Positions 25,978 to 33,811 of a stretch of 64,000 nucleotides of DNA are shown piece after piece. Location: assembly GCF_000759445.1 (NCBI RefSeq), contig NZ_JRMB01000001.1, positions 930,001-994,000 of the forward strand, read 5' to 3'. This DNA comes from Pseudomonas lutea (lineage in GTDB: Bacteria; Pseudomonadota; Gammaproteobacteria; Pseudomonadales; Pseudomonadaceae). Positions within the stretch are counted from its first letter, which is position 1. The number at the start of each line of letters is the position of its first letter. The position numbers and the translations under genes were made by a program. Under the pieces are notes generated by a model. It worked only from the letters and a program-made list of their open reading frames with translations. It was not told where the DNA came from and did no database searches.

Positions 25978-27597
25978 ATGCGGCTCAGAAATATCAACCT
26001 CGCTCCACGCGCCACTCTTTTCTTTTCGGCAATTATCGCGCTGGTCGTGATTCTGGGTGTCATCGCCATCCTGCAGATGGGCAAGCTGCGCGACACCGAA
26101 AAGGACGTCGAACTCAACTGGATGCCCAGTATCCGGCAAACCGCGCTGATGAACGTCACCATCCTTCGCCTGCGCCTGGAGACCCAGCGGGCGCTGGCCG
26201 ACCCTCAGACCATCCAACAAACCATCAGCAAGTTCCCTGCCTACCGCAAGGCCTCGAAAGACGCGGTCTACAACTATGAGCCGCTCATCGCGAATGATCA
26301 GGAGCGCCAGTTGTTCCTGGCCGTCAAGAAGTCCTACGACGACTACGCCAGTCAGCTGGATCTGCTCGAGCCCCTGTTGAAGGCGGGGGATACGGATTCC
26401 ATTGTCAAACTTGTTGCGACCGGCATCCGCCCTGTGACCAACCAGATGGAAGGCCAGATCGAAGAACTCGCACGTTTCAATAACGAGGGCGCTGCGCTTG
26501 CCGGCATTCAAGCAACTGACGTGTATGACTCCGGTTTTTACATCGTCGTCGGCTTGATTGTATTCGTCGCGCTGCTGACCCTGTTCCTGGCCACTCTGCT
26601 GACTAAAACGATCACCTCACCGCTTGGCAACGCCCTCAATGTCGCCGAACGCATTGCATCGAGCGATTTGTCGAAAGAGGTTGAAGTTAGCGGGACCGAT
26701 GAAGCCGGCAGGCTGTTGAGCGCTCTGGCCACCATGCAGCAGAATCTTCGCACCACGATCATGCAGATCGCTGATTCTTCATCCCAGCTGGCGGCTGCGT
26801 CGGAAGAAATGACGGCGGTGACCGAGCAATCGAGTCTTGGCCTGGTGTCCCAGAACGATGAAGTAAATCAGGCGGCAACTGCGGTCACCGAGATGAGCGC
26901 TGCGGTGGATGAAGTCGCGCGCAATGCCGAGTCGGCGTCCGAAGAATCCCGGCGCGGCCAGGGTTACACTGAAGTGGGTCTGGAGCGCGTGTCGCAAACG
27001 CTCAAGTCCATCCAGAAGTTGTCGAGCAACGTGCAGGACACCAGTGAGCAAATCACCGGCTTGTCCAACCGTGCCCAGAACATTTCCAAAGTGGTTGAAG
27101 TCATCAGGGCCATTGCTGAACAGACCAACCTTCTTGCCCTCAATGCGGCGATCGAGGCCGCTCGGGCGGGTGAACAGGGCCGGGGTTTTGCCGTTGTTGC
27201 CGACGAGGTTCGAGCCCTCGCGCACCGCACACAAGTGTCGACGCAAGAAATCGAACAGATGATCCAGGCCATTCAGAATGATTCCGACCAGGCCGTCAAA
27301 GCAATGGCCACCAGCCGAGACCTGGCATCCGAATCGTTGAGCGTGGCGGGTGATGCCAGCAGCTCGCTGGACCAGATCGCCACGGCGATCATCGGGATCA
27401 ACGAGCGAAACATCCTGATCGCTACCGCTTCCGAAGAGCAGGCGCACGTGGCGAGGGAAGTGGATCGCAACCTGGTCAGCATCCGCGAACTGGCGTCTCA
27501 GAGTTCGGCAGGTGCCAGCCAGACGGCAAGTGCTTGCAATGAAATGTCCAAGCTCGCGGTGAACCTGAACCAGTTGGTCAATCGTTTCAAGGTCTAA
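25978..27597 (+). CDS. Methyl-accepting chemotaxis protein
   Basis: 539-aa chemoreceptor. Membrane helix ~8-30, a periplasmic four-helix-bundle ligand domain (~35-180), a second helix (~185-208), HAMP (~210-262) and a long cytoplasmic signalling coiled coil. The tip carries the hallmark [20 protein letters not shown]. No C-terminal pentapeptide tether is present. I chose the ATG at 25978, which follows GAGAAG, over the GTG at 25966. The ligand is not predictable from this sequence. Confidence 0.93.
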   Translation: MRLRNINLAPRATLFFSAIIALVVILGVIAILQMGKLRDTEKDVELNWMPSIRQTALMNVTILRLRLETQRALADPQTIQQTISKFPAYRKASKDAVYNYEPLIANDQERQLFLAVKKSYDDYASQLDLLEPLLKAGDTDSIVKLVATGIRPVTNQMEGQIEELARFNNEGAALAGIQATDVYDSGFYIVVGLIVFVALLTLFLATLLTKTITSPLGNALNVAERIASSDLSKEVEVSGTDEAGRLLSALATMQQNLRTTIMQIADSSSQLAAASEEMTAVTEQSSLGLVSQNDEVNQAATAVTEMSAAVDEVARNAESASEESRRGQGYTEVGLERVSQTLKSIQKLSSNVQDTSEQITGLSNRAQNISKVVEVIRAIAEQTNLLALNAAIEAARAGEQGRGFAVVADEVRALAHRTQVSTQEIEQMIQAIQNDSDQAVKAMATSRDLASESLSVAGDASSSLDQIATAIIGINERNILIATASEEQAHVAREVDRNLVSIRELASQSSAGASQTASACNEMSKLAVNLNQLVNRFKV

Positions 27598-27602
27598 AAG
27601 AT

Positions 27603-28520
27603 TCAGGCGGGCCGGCGAGCGCGTCCGACATCTCTGGATGGCGGACTGCCGAACTGGCGGCTGTACTCTCGACTGAACTGCGAGGGGCTTTCATACCCTA
27701 CCCGATAACACGCACTCGCCACGTCCAGCCCTTCGCCGAGCATCAGTCGACGGGCCTCCTGCAAGCGCAGCTGTTTCTGATACTGCAGCGGACTCATGGC
27801 GGTCACCGCCTTGAAATAATGGTGCAGGGTGGAGCTGCCCAGGTTGGCGACCCGGGCGAGCTCTTCGATGCGCAAAGGCTGGGTGTAGTGGTTGTTCAAC
27901 CAGTCGATGGCCTGCGTCACCCGTCGCGTCTGCGAATCAGCGAGGGCCAGTTCATGCAGACGGCGCCCGTGTGCGCCGCGCAGGAGGCGGTAGTGCAGTT
28001 CTCGCAGGGCAAGCGGTGCGAGCATGGCGATGTCTTGGGGTGTATCGAGCAGCCGGACCAGCCGAAGCATCGTTTCCAATAGCGGGACATCGACCCGTTC
28101 AAGGAACAGCCCACGCTGCGGCTCGTCCGGCACGCCCAGCAGGGGAGCGTCGGCGATGACCTGAGCAATATCGGCGGCATCGAAATCGAAACGCAGACAC
28201 AGGTAAGGGGCCTGCGCAGTGGCGACCAGCACGCGCCCGGAGACCGGAAGTGTCACCGACACCACCAGGTAGTTGAGCGGGTCGTACCGGTAGCAGTCGT
28301 CAGCCACGCCGACTTCTTTCTGACCTTGCACAATCAGGCAGAGCGCCGGCTTGTGCACGGTATGGATCACTTCCGACGGCGCGTCCAGGCGAATGACCTG
28401 CAACGGCGCCAGGGCGGTCTCCCAGGTCCCAGGCATGGTGAAGCGTTGGGTCAACAGGCGAACCAGTTCGTCACGGTAGAAGGCCATGTTTTGCAGCATG
28501 AAAGCGTCGGGGTGTTCCAT
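27603..28520 (-). CDS. AraC-family transcriptional regulator
   Basis: 305 aa from the ATG at 28520. The N-terminal ~190 residues match the AraC-type N-domain (HTVHKPALCLIVQGQKEV, RYDPLNYLVVSVTLPV); residues ~205-300 form a double helix-turn-helix DNA-binding domain (LRIEELARVANLGSSTLHHY, ACYRVGYESPSQFSREYSRQ). Regulators with this N-domain often sit beside an SDR or aldo-keto reductase gene, here the SDR at 29364, with the REP array in between. Confidence 0.9.
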   Translation of the reverse strand: MEHPDAFMLQNMAFYRDELVRLLTQRFTMPGTWETALAPLQVIRLDAPSEVIHTVHKPALCLIVQGQKEVGVADDCYRYDPLNYLVVSVTLPVSGRVLVATAQAPYLCLRFDFDAADIAQVIADAPLLGVPDEPQRGLFLERVDVPLLETMLRLVRLLDTPQDIAMLAPLALRELHYRLLRGAHGRRLHELALADSQTRRVTQAIDWLNNHYTQPLRIEELARVANLGSSTLHHYFKAVTAMSPLQYQKQLRLQEARRLMLGEGLDVASACYRVGYESPSQFSREYSRQFGSPPSRDVGRARRPA

Positions 28521-29363
28521 TTCATGGCTCTCACTGGATGGTGATTGTGCGTCCGGGATGACTGACCCGCCTGCGTAACGATGATCGCGGGAGGCAGGCT
28601 CGGCATTTTCTAACAGGTTTTCAGGGTGGCCGCATGCCCGTTGCCTATCGGAAATTTCAGGCGACACCCAATCCTGTAGAAGCGCGCTTGCCCGCGAAGG
28701 CGGTGGGTCAGCAGCGGATGCTTACCTGAACTGACGCGTTCGCGGGCAAGCGCGCTCCTACAATCGTTCGTGGTTTCTCCTGGACACTGTGGTGTTTTCC
28801 ATGGTTCGTGGTTTGTCCTGAACACTGCGGTGTTTCCCATGGTTGTGCGATTCGTCATGCATCTCAATGCCGCTCCGCGCGGGTGTGGGTCTGATGCAGC
28901 ACTTCCGCTGCCGCACAATCCTGTAGGAGCGCGCTTGCCCGCGAAGGCGGTGTGTCAGCTAAGCATTCTTACCTGAACTGACGCGTTCGCGGGCAAGCGC
29001 GCTCCTACAATGGTTCGTGGTTTGTCCTGAATACTGTGGTGTTTCCCGTGGTTGTGCGATTCGTCATGCATCTCAATGCCGCTCCGCGCGGGCGTGGGTC
29101 TGATGCAGCATTTCCGCTGCCGCCCAATCCTGTAGGAGCGCGCTTGCCCGCGAAGGCGGTGGGTCAGCAGCGGATGCTTACCTGAACTGGCGCGTTCGGG
29201 GGAAAAACAGAAATCCACTCAGACACGAATAGGCAAAGGTTGCGCAGGTTTCGGCACGTGTCGACCTGACCACTGCCATTAACCTTCCCGACGTACCCAC
29301 CAGGGGCGCCCGCGTATGGCGCGGGCGCTGCTGAACTCAATGCAAAATACAGGAGCTACGGTT
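28521..29363. repeat. Array of REP doublets in a 209-bp duplicated unit
   Basis: Gene-free region. A REP core (TGTAGGAGCGCGCTTGCC plus CGCGAA) occurs at 28675-28698 (one mismatch), 28922-28945 and 29131-29154, each with an inverted partner: 28739-28762, 28986-29009 and a damaged one near 29191. The segment 28801-29009 is repeated from 29010 to about 29199 (period 209 bp). Within it a 38-bp stretch is duplicated again (28763-28800 and 28801-28838). Each doublet can fold into a long hairpin, typical of Pseudomonas REP/BIME elements moved by RAYT transposases; no RAYT gene is seen here. Confidence 0.9.
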
Positions 29364-30098
29364 ATGTCGAACATTCAGAACAAAGTCGTACTGATCACCG
29401 GCGCCAGCAGCGGCATCGGCGAAGCGGCGGCCCGGCTCATCGCTGCCAAGGGCGCCCACGTCGTACTGGGCGCACGTCGGACTGATCGACTGGACACACT
29501 GGCCAACGAGATCCAGGCCGACGGCGGGTCGGCCAGCGCGTGCGCACTGGACGTCACCGATCTGCAGTCCATGCGGGCGTTCGTCGCATTGGCCACCAGG
29601 CAGCACGGCAAGGTCGACGTGATCATCAATAACGCGGGCGTAATGCCCCTGTCTCCTTTGGCGTCGTTGAAGGTAGATGAGTGGAACCAGATGCTCGACG
29701 TCAATGTTCGCGGCGTACTGCACGGGATTGCCGCTGTCTTGCCCGGCATGCAGGCGCAAGGTTTCGGGCAGGTTATCAATATTTCCTCGATCGGCGGCCT
29801 CGCGGTGTCACCAACCGCTGCGGTGTATTGCGCGACCAAGTTTGCCGTCAGGGCGATCTCCGATGGTCTGCGCCAGGAGACGGACAAGATCCGCGTCACC
29901 GTGGTCTGTCCCGGCGTCGTCGAATCCGAGCTGGCCGATACGATCTCCGACGACGTCGCGCGCGAAGAAATGAAAGCATTCCGGCGCGTGGCGATGAGCG
30001 CGGACGCCATCGCACGGGCGCTCGCCTATGCCATTGAACAGCCCGATGACGTGGACGTGAGCGAGATTGTGGTTCGGCCGACGGCAAGTCCTTACTAA
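29364..30098 (+). CDS. SDR-family NAD(P)-dependent oxidoreductase
   Basis: 244 aa from the ATG at 29364 with AGGAG upstream. Classical short-chain dehydrogenase: cofactor motif TGASSGIG at ~13-20, NNAG at ~90, catalytic YCATK near 155 with Ser (ISSIGG) about 14 residues before it. The ARR after the second strand suggests NADP preference. Substrate unknown; the divergent AraC gene is the probable regulator. Confidence 0.9.
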   Translation: MSNIQNKVVLITGASSGIGEAAARLIAAKGAHVVLGARRTDRLDTLANEIQADGGSASACALDVTDLQSMRAFVALATRQHGKVDVIINNAGVMPLSPLASLKVDEWNQMLDVNVRGVLHGIAAVLPGMQAQGFGQVINISSIGGLAVSPTAAVYCATKFAVRAISDGLRQETDKIRVTVVCPGVVESELADTISDDVAREEMKAFRRVAMSADAIARALAYAIEQPDDVDVSEIVVRPTASPY

Positions 30099-30204
30099 TC
30101 GGTCGGAAGGGAAGCGGGCGGTGGTTCGCTAGGAGTCTTTTATATTTCGCTGTGCGATGCACTGGCAGGGTGACAGCGGGCCCGTCGACCACGATGGGCT
30201 CGGC

Positions 30205-30522
30205 TCAAAGTGCCAGGAGCAGCCGCTCCAGCTGGCTGCGCTCCCACGTGCTCAGCAGTTCGACGGGATGGGTGCCGTATCGCTGGAGGGAGTCGAAGCG
30301 ATAGGCCTGGCCGTCGGGGCTTACGCAACTGTGGCAGTAATCAAGCGTGTTGCCCTGGATGTAAAACGTAATCATCCAGCCATCGCTCTCGACCGTCATC
30401 GGCCCGCAATAGCTATGAGCCCGAGCCTGTTCGCCCGAACGGCGCATGGGGCGGACACCCAAGGCGATGTCTTTCAAGACTTGTAAGGTTTCACGCGCGG
30501 TAAGGGGCGGTGAAGACATCAC
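30205..30522 (-). CDS. Conserved small Pseudomonas protein (DUF7693-like)
   Basis: 105-aa soluble protein with PLTARETLQVLKDIALG at the start and DYCHSCVSPDG in the middle (two Cys separated by two residues), ending LLSTWERSQLERLLLAL. The pattern fits a small family common in Pseudomonas whose function is not known. Its start overlaps the stop of the next minus-strand gene by 4 nt, so the two are probably co-expressed. Confidence 0.65.
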   Translation of the reverse strand: MMSSPPLTARETLQVLKDIALGVRPMRRSGEQARAHSYCGPMTVESDGWMITFYIQGNTLDYCHSCVSPDGQAYRFDSLQRYGTHPVELLSTWERSQLERLLLAL

Positions 30523-30869
30523 ATCGGCTTGACCGACACCACTTCAACGTACTTGAACTTCTTTCTCGCCAGTTTGGTGGCTTCCTGCTCTGCAAGCAGG
30601 GTGCTGAGGGTGTCGGCTTCGTGCAGAAATTCCTGGGTTTCGCCTTCGAAAACATTGCCAACCCTCAGGGTGACTCGCAGCCTGGGCGTGAAGGCTTTAG
30701 CGACCTTCTTTTTGGCGACAGGCTTGGCCGGCGGCTCGATGATCACTTCCGGATCAGGTTCTTTCGTGACTGCGGGTGCAGGGGCGGGTTCGGGTGCGGC
30801 GGGAGGAGAGACCTCAGCGTCGCCGAAGAGCGCGCGTCGCATCTCTTCTTCTGTGAGTTCTGTGTTCAT
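30519..30869 (-). CDS. Conserved hypothetical protein, Pro/Ala-rich middle
   Basis: 116 aa from the ATG at 30869. An acidic N-terminus (MNTELTEEEMRRALFGDAE) is followed by a disordered Pro/Ala/Glu segment (~24-50), a Lys-rich stretch and a structured C-terminal part (LRVTLRVGNVFEGETQEFLH onward). I do not recognise a functional domain. Couples to the 105-aa gene downstream. Confidence 0.6.
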   Translation of the reverse strand: MNTELTEEEMRRALFGDAEVSPPAAPEPAPAPAVTKEPDPEVIIEPPAKPVAKKKVAKAFTPRLRVTLRVGNVFEGETQEFLHEADTLSTLLAEQEATKLARKKFKYVEVVSVKPM

Positions 30870-31006
30870 GGACTTTCTCTTGATCAAGGTGGCAGTGTTC
30901 CGAATTCTACCAGCATCGATGGCGGTGACTGTACCTTGGCCAGGCCAACGGAGCAGGGGGCGGGAAGACGCGCGGCAGGCGTATACGCGCTGGCGTCATT
31001 AAGGCT

Positions 31007-31549
31007 TCAGGATTCAGATTCAACAAGGGGCCATTCCGCGATCATTCGGTATTGGCCTTTATGGGACTCGTAAAGAGCAAACCGGTCAGCCCTAAGAAAA
31101 AACTCGGGTGGGCTGCCTGCCTCCGGAACCTGAGACAGGTAATCCCGGGACAGGGTCAGGTGAGGGCGGAATTCCTGCTGTTCCGGGTTATGCACGAAGG
31201 GCAGCATCGCCTGTTCCAGGGCGTAAGCGAACCGCATGAGCTCTGCAGGCGCATCGTCTGGCATGAGCACTAGCACCTTCGATTTGCGCCAGACCTCTAG
31301 GCGATCAAGGGCCAGGGTAATTCGTCTTCCAGGGGTTTTGACGTTGGACGCAACGGTGCAGATGTCTGCGATTCGCGCTGTGTTCACGGCCCCCAGAAAC
31401 AGCAGCGTCAGGTGAAAATTGGCCGTTGGAACGGGTCGACCAGTCCGCAGCCCGAGTGATGAGCGCCACTGGGAAATGGTCTTCCTCAGCGCAGAGGGGC
31501 AGCCAAGGGCGAAAAACAGTCGCGATTGAGGTTCGTTGTTCATGGGCAT
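31007..31549 (-). CDS. thpR: RNA 2',3'-cyclic phosphodiesterase (2'-5' RNA ligase family)
   Basis: 180 aa from the ATG at 31549 (AGGAAG upstream). The two HxTx motifs of the 2H phosphoesterase fold are present: HLTL at ~46-49 (FHLTLLFLG) and HLTL at ~131 (RPHLTLSRD). ThpR-type enzymes open 2',3'-cyclic phosphates on RNA and can join tRNA halves with 2'-5' bonds in vitro. Single gene. Confidence 0.88.
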   Translation of the reverse strand: MPMNNEPQSRLFFALGCPSALRKTISQWRSSLGLRTGRPVPTANFHLTLLFLGAVNTARIADICTVASNVKTPGRRITLALDRLEVWRKSKVLVLMPDDAPAELMRFAYALEQAMLPFVHNPEQQEFRPHLTLSRDYLSQVPEAGSPPEFFLRADRFALYESHKGQYRMIAEWPLVESES

Positions 31550-31876
31550 ATCGGCGTCTTCCTGTTCACCCGATGTGGGCTTGCGCATGGGCCGGGTAAA
31601 CGCAGTCGCCCCACGCCTGGCCTTGGTGTCCAACGGCGTTCCAGAGATTCATCGCAAGGGCTCAACAGGCGATGGATGGACTATAACCTGCCAGGCGCAA
31701 CCTGGCGCTGACCCCGGGCGGTATTCAGTGAGTGCTCGATTTGGACACCGTTCTCAAGCGCAGTGCAGCGTGTATTCCACGAAACCGCGACGATCCGTCC
31801 TGTTTTTGCTGCTACAAGGCACGGCATCGAATACCCTTGCATCCAGGCAATTTACCTACAGGCAGTGAATACAACG

Positions 31877-32386
31877 ATGGGTTTTGAACAGTTAGCTGAA
31901 CTACGCGACCGCTTGCGGGCCGAAAAGGCGCCCGCACAGGCCGAGAGCGCACCACGTCCCAAGCGAAAACCGCAGGCCGATCCGAAGCCTCGCGAGAAGG
32001 ATCCGGCGGTGGATGCGATCTGGTCGTTACAGAAGCATTTTCCGTTGGCCTTCCCGGTCAACCCGGCTCCCAAGGTCCCATTGAAAGAAGGCATCCTCAA
32101 GGACGCCGAGCAACATCTGTCGTTGCTCGGACTCACTCTCGAACAGCTCAAGCTGGGCATCTCGACCTGGTGTCGGGGCACGCGATACTGGGCAAGCATG
32201 GTAGAAAATGCCCCACGCCTGGACCTGAACGGTCAACCGGCCGGCGTCGTCACTGCGGCTCAGGCACGGTATGCAAAGCAACAGGCCTCACTGCGACGGA
32301 CCCAGGACCGCAAAAATCGGGCGAGTCAGAAACAACGTGTTGAACCAAACGTTGCGGATGACACCGTTCAGCAGCCTGACGCCTGA
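31877..32386 (+). CDS. ProQ/FinO-family RNA chaperone
   Basis: 169 aa from the ATG at 31877. A charged N-terminal linker (~1-50, many Lys/Arg/Pro) precedes a ProQ/FinO domain at ~55-135 (IWSLQKHFPLAFPVNPAPKV, GISTWCRGTRYWASM). The C-terminus is basic. These proteins bind structured small RNAs and mRNA 3' ends. Lacks the ProQ C-terminal Tudor-like domain, so it is a short form. Confidence 0.85.
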   Translation: MGFEQLAELRDRLRAEKAPAQAESAPRPKRKPQADPKPREKDPAVDAIWSLQKHFPLAFPVNPAPKVPLKEGILKDAEQHLSLLGLTLEQLKLGISTWCRGTRYWASMVENAPRLDLNGQPAGVVTAAQARYAKQQASLRRTQDRKNRASQKQRVEPNVADDTVQQPDA

Positions 32387-32774
32387 GCTAAGCCGGGGGT
32401 TGGGTCGGCACCGGCATTCAGCGCGCGGGCGCTGGATGGTTGAACCAAGGGCGGCCAGGCCGCACGCCTGACTGCCACTTAACGTTGTCACCTGCGCCGT
32501 GCTTGAAGCGTCACAGCGGCGCCCATGCTAAAGCTGGGGAGAGCCGAAAGACGGCAACGTTCGAGACAGCGATGACTTATAGAATTGTCGCAGCTAACAA
32601 AAAGTGGGCGATCTCGCTTAGGTCATATTTGGCAGCAAGTGTCAGTGAATTCGGGCGAGATGGAATTCGGTCGCAATCGATATTTGCGCCGGGCATCAAG
32701 AGGAAGATGAAGCGCTGCGCAAGGCATATTGAACGCCTTACCTGAACGCCTCGATGAATTTCAAGGGTATTGCC
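32387..32774. other. Gene-free stretch before LysR gene
   Basis: About 390 bases; I see no gene. A short GC-rich inverted repeat near 32418-32436 could end the ProQ transcript but lacks a T-run. The region has weaker GC content than its neighbours towards 32580-32700. Confidence 0.4.
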
Positions 32775-33665
32775 GTGCGTTATGATCTGACCAGTTTGGA
32801 TATTTTCATCACCGTTGCTGAAGAGCGAAACCTAACGCGAGTGGGCCGTATGAAGCACTTAGCGGTTTCTGCAATCAGCAAGCGGGTGTCAGAGCTTGAA
32901 AGTCAGATCGGCGCACCGCTTCTGGTGCGTAACGCGCGAGGCGTGGAGCTAACCCCGGCGGGGCAATCACTGCTGTTTTATGCACGCCAGGTTAGACAGA
33001 CGCTCACGCAACTTGACCACGAACTTGGCGACTACGCGAGCGGTATCAAAGGCCATTTGCGCATACACGCCATCACCTCGGCGCTCTCGCAATTCCTCCC
33101 TCAGGACATTGCCGATTTCGTTTCGCTGTATCCCCAAATCAAATTCGACATTGAAGAGCGTGTCGGCTCTGCCGTCATTCGGGCCGTAGCAGACGGTCGT
33201 GCAGATCTAGGGATTATCGCCAGTCAGACACCTGCACAAGGTTTAGAGGCAATACCTTATCGCAATGATGAATTGACGTTGGTAGTACCCACCGGTCATG
33301 CGCTGGCGGGCCGCAAGTCCGTGCGGTTCGAAGAGGTTCTCAAGCATGAGTTCGTGGGCCCCCACCTTGAAAGTTCGATGCACACCTTGCTAACCGCCGA
33401 GGCCGAGAAACTGGACATGGCGCTCAAACTTAGAATCAGGATCAGCAGCTTCGATTGCATGTGCAGGATGGTCTCTGCAGGGCTGGGCGTGGCCGTCTTG
33501 CCGCGCAGTGTGATCAATCAATATCTGCGCAGCCACAAGCTCAAAGCCGTGACGCTGGAAGAGCCCTGGGCTCGAAGGGCGCTCCAGTTGGTAGTCAAAA
33601 GATATGACACCGCGTCGTCCACCCTCAAAACGCTCATAGATAATTTGAAGCTCGCAGACGCCTGA
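32775..33665 (+). CDS. LysR-family regulator of the aconitase/lactonase cluster
   Basis: 296 aa from a GTG at 32775, which has AAGGG 7 nt upstream; the ATG at 32754 has no ribosome site. N-terminal winged helix (LDIFITVAEERNLTRVGRMK, AISKRVSELESQIGAPLLVR) and a periplasmic-binding-protein-like effector domain from ~90. The next gene is on the same strand 147 nt downstream, so it probably regulates that set. Confidence 0.9.
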   Translation: MRYDLTSLDIFITVAEERNLTRVGRMKHLAVSAISKRVSELESQIGAPLLVRNARGVELTPAGQSLLFYARQVRQTLTQLDHELGDYASGIKGHLRIHAITSALSQFLPQDIADFVSLYPQIKFDIEERVGSAVIRAVADGRADLGIIASQTPAQGLEAIPYRNDELTLVVPTGHALAGRKSVRFEEVLKHEFVGPHLESSMHTLLTAEAEKLDMALKLRIRISSFDCMCRMVSAGLGVAVLPRSVINQYLRSHKLKAVTLEEPWARRALQLVVKRYDTASSTLKTLIDNLKLADA

Positions 33666-33811
33666 CCAAGCGTTCTCCTTTGGAGAACGCAGCTGTGGCG
33701 ATTCATCAATTTTCAGTGGTGCTCAGTAGTCCTAGTATCGGCTCATCAGCGGTATGGATCGGCCAGCAACCGAATCCCGCGACCCTTATAAAAAGCCTGA
33801 GCGATACGAGA

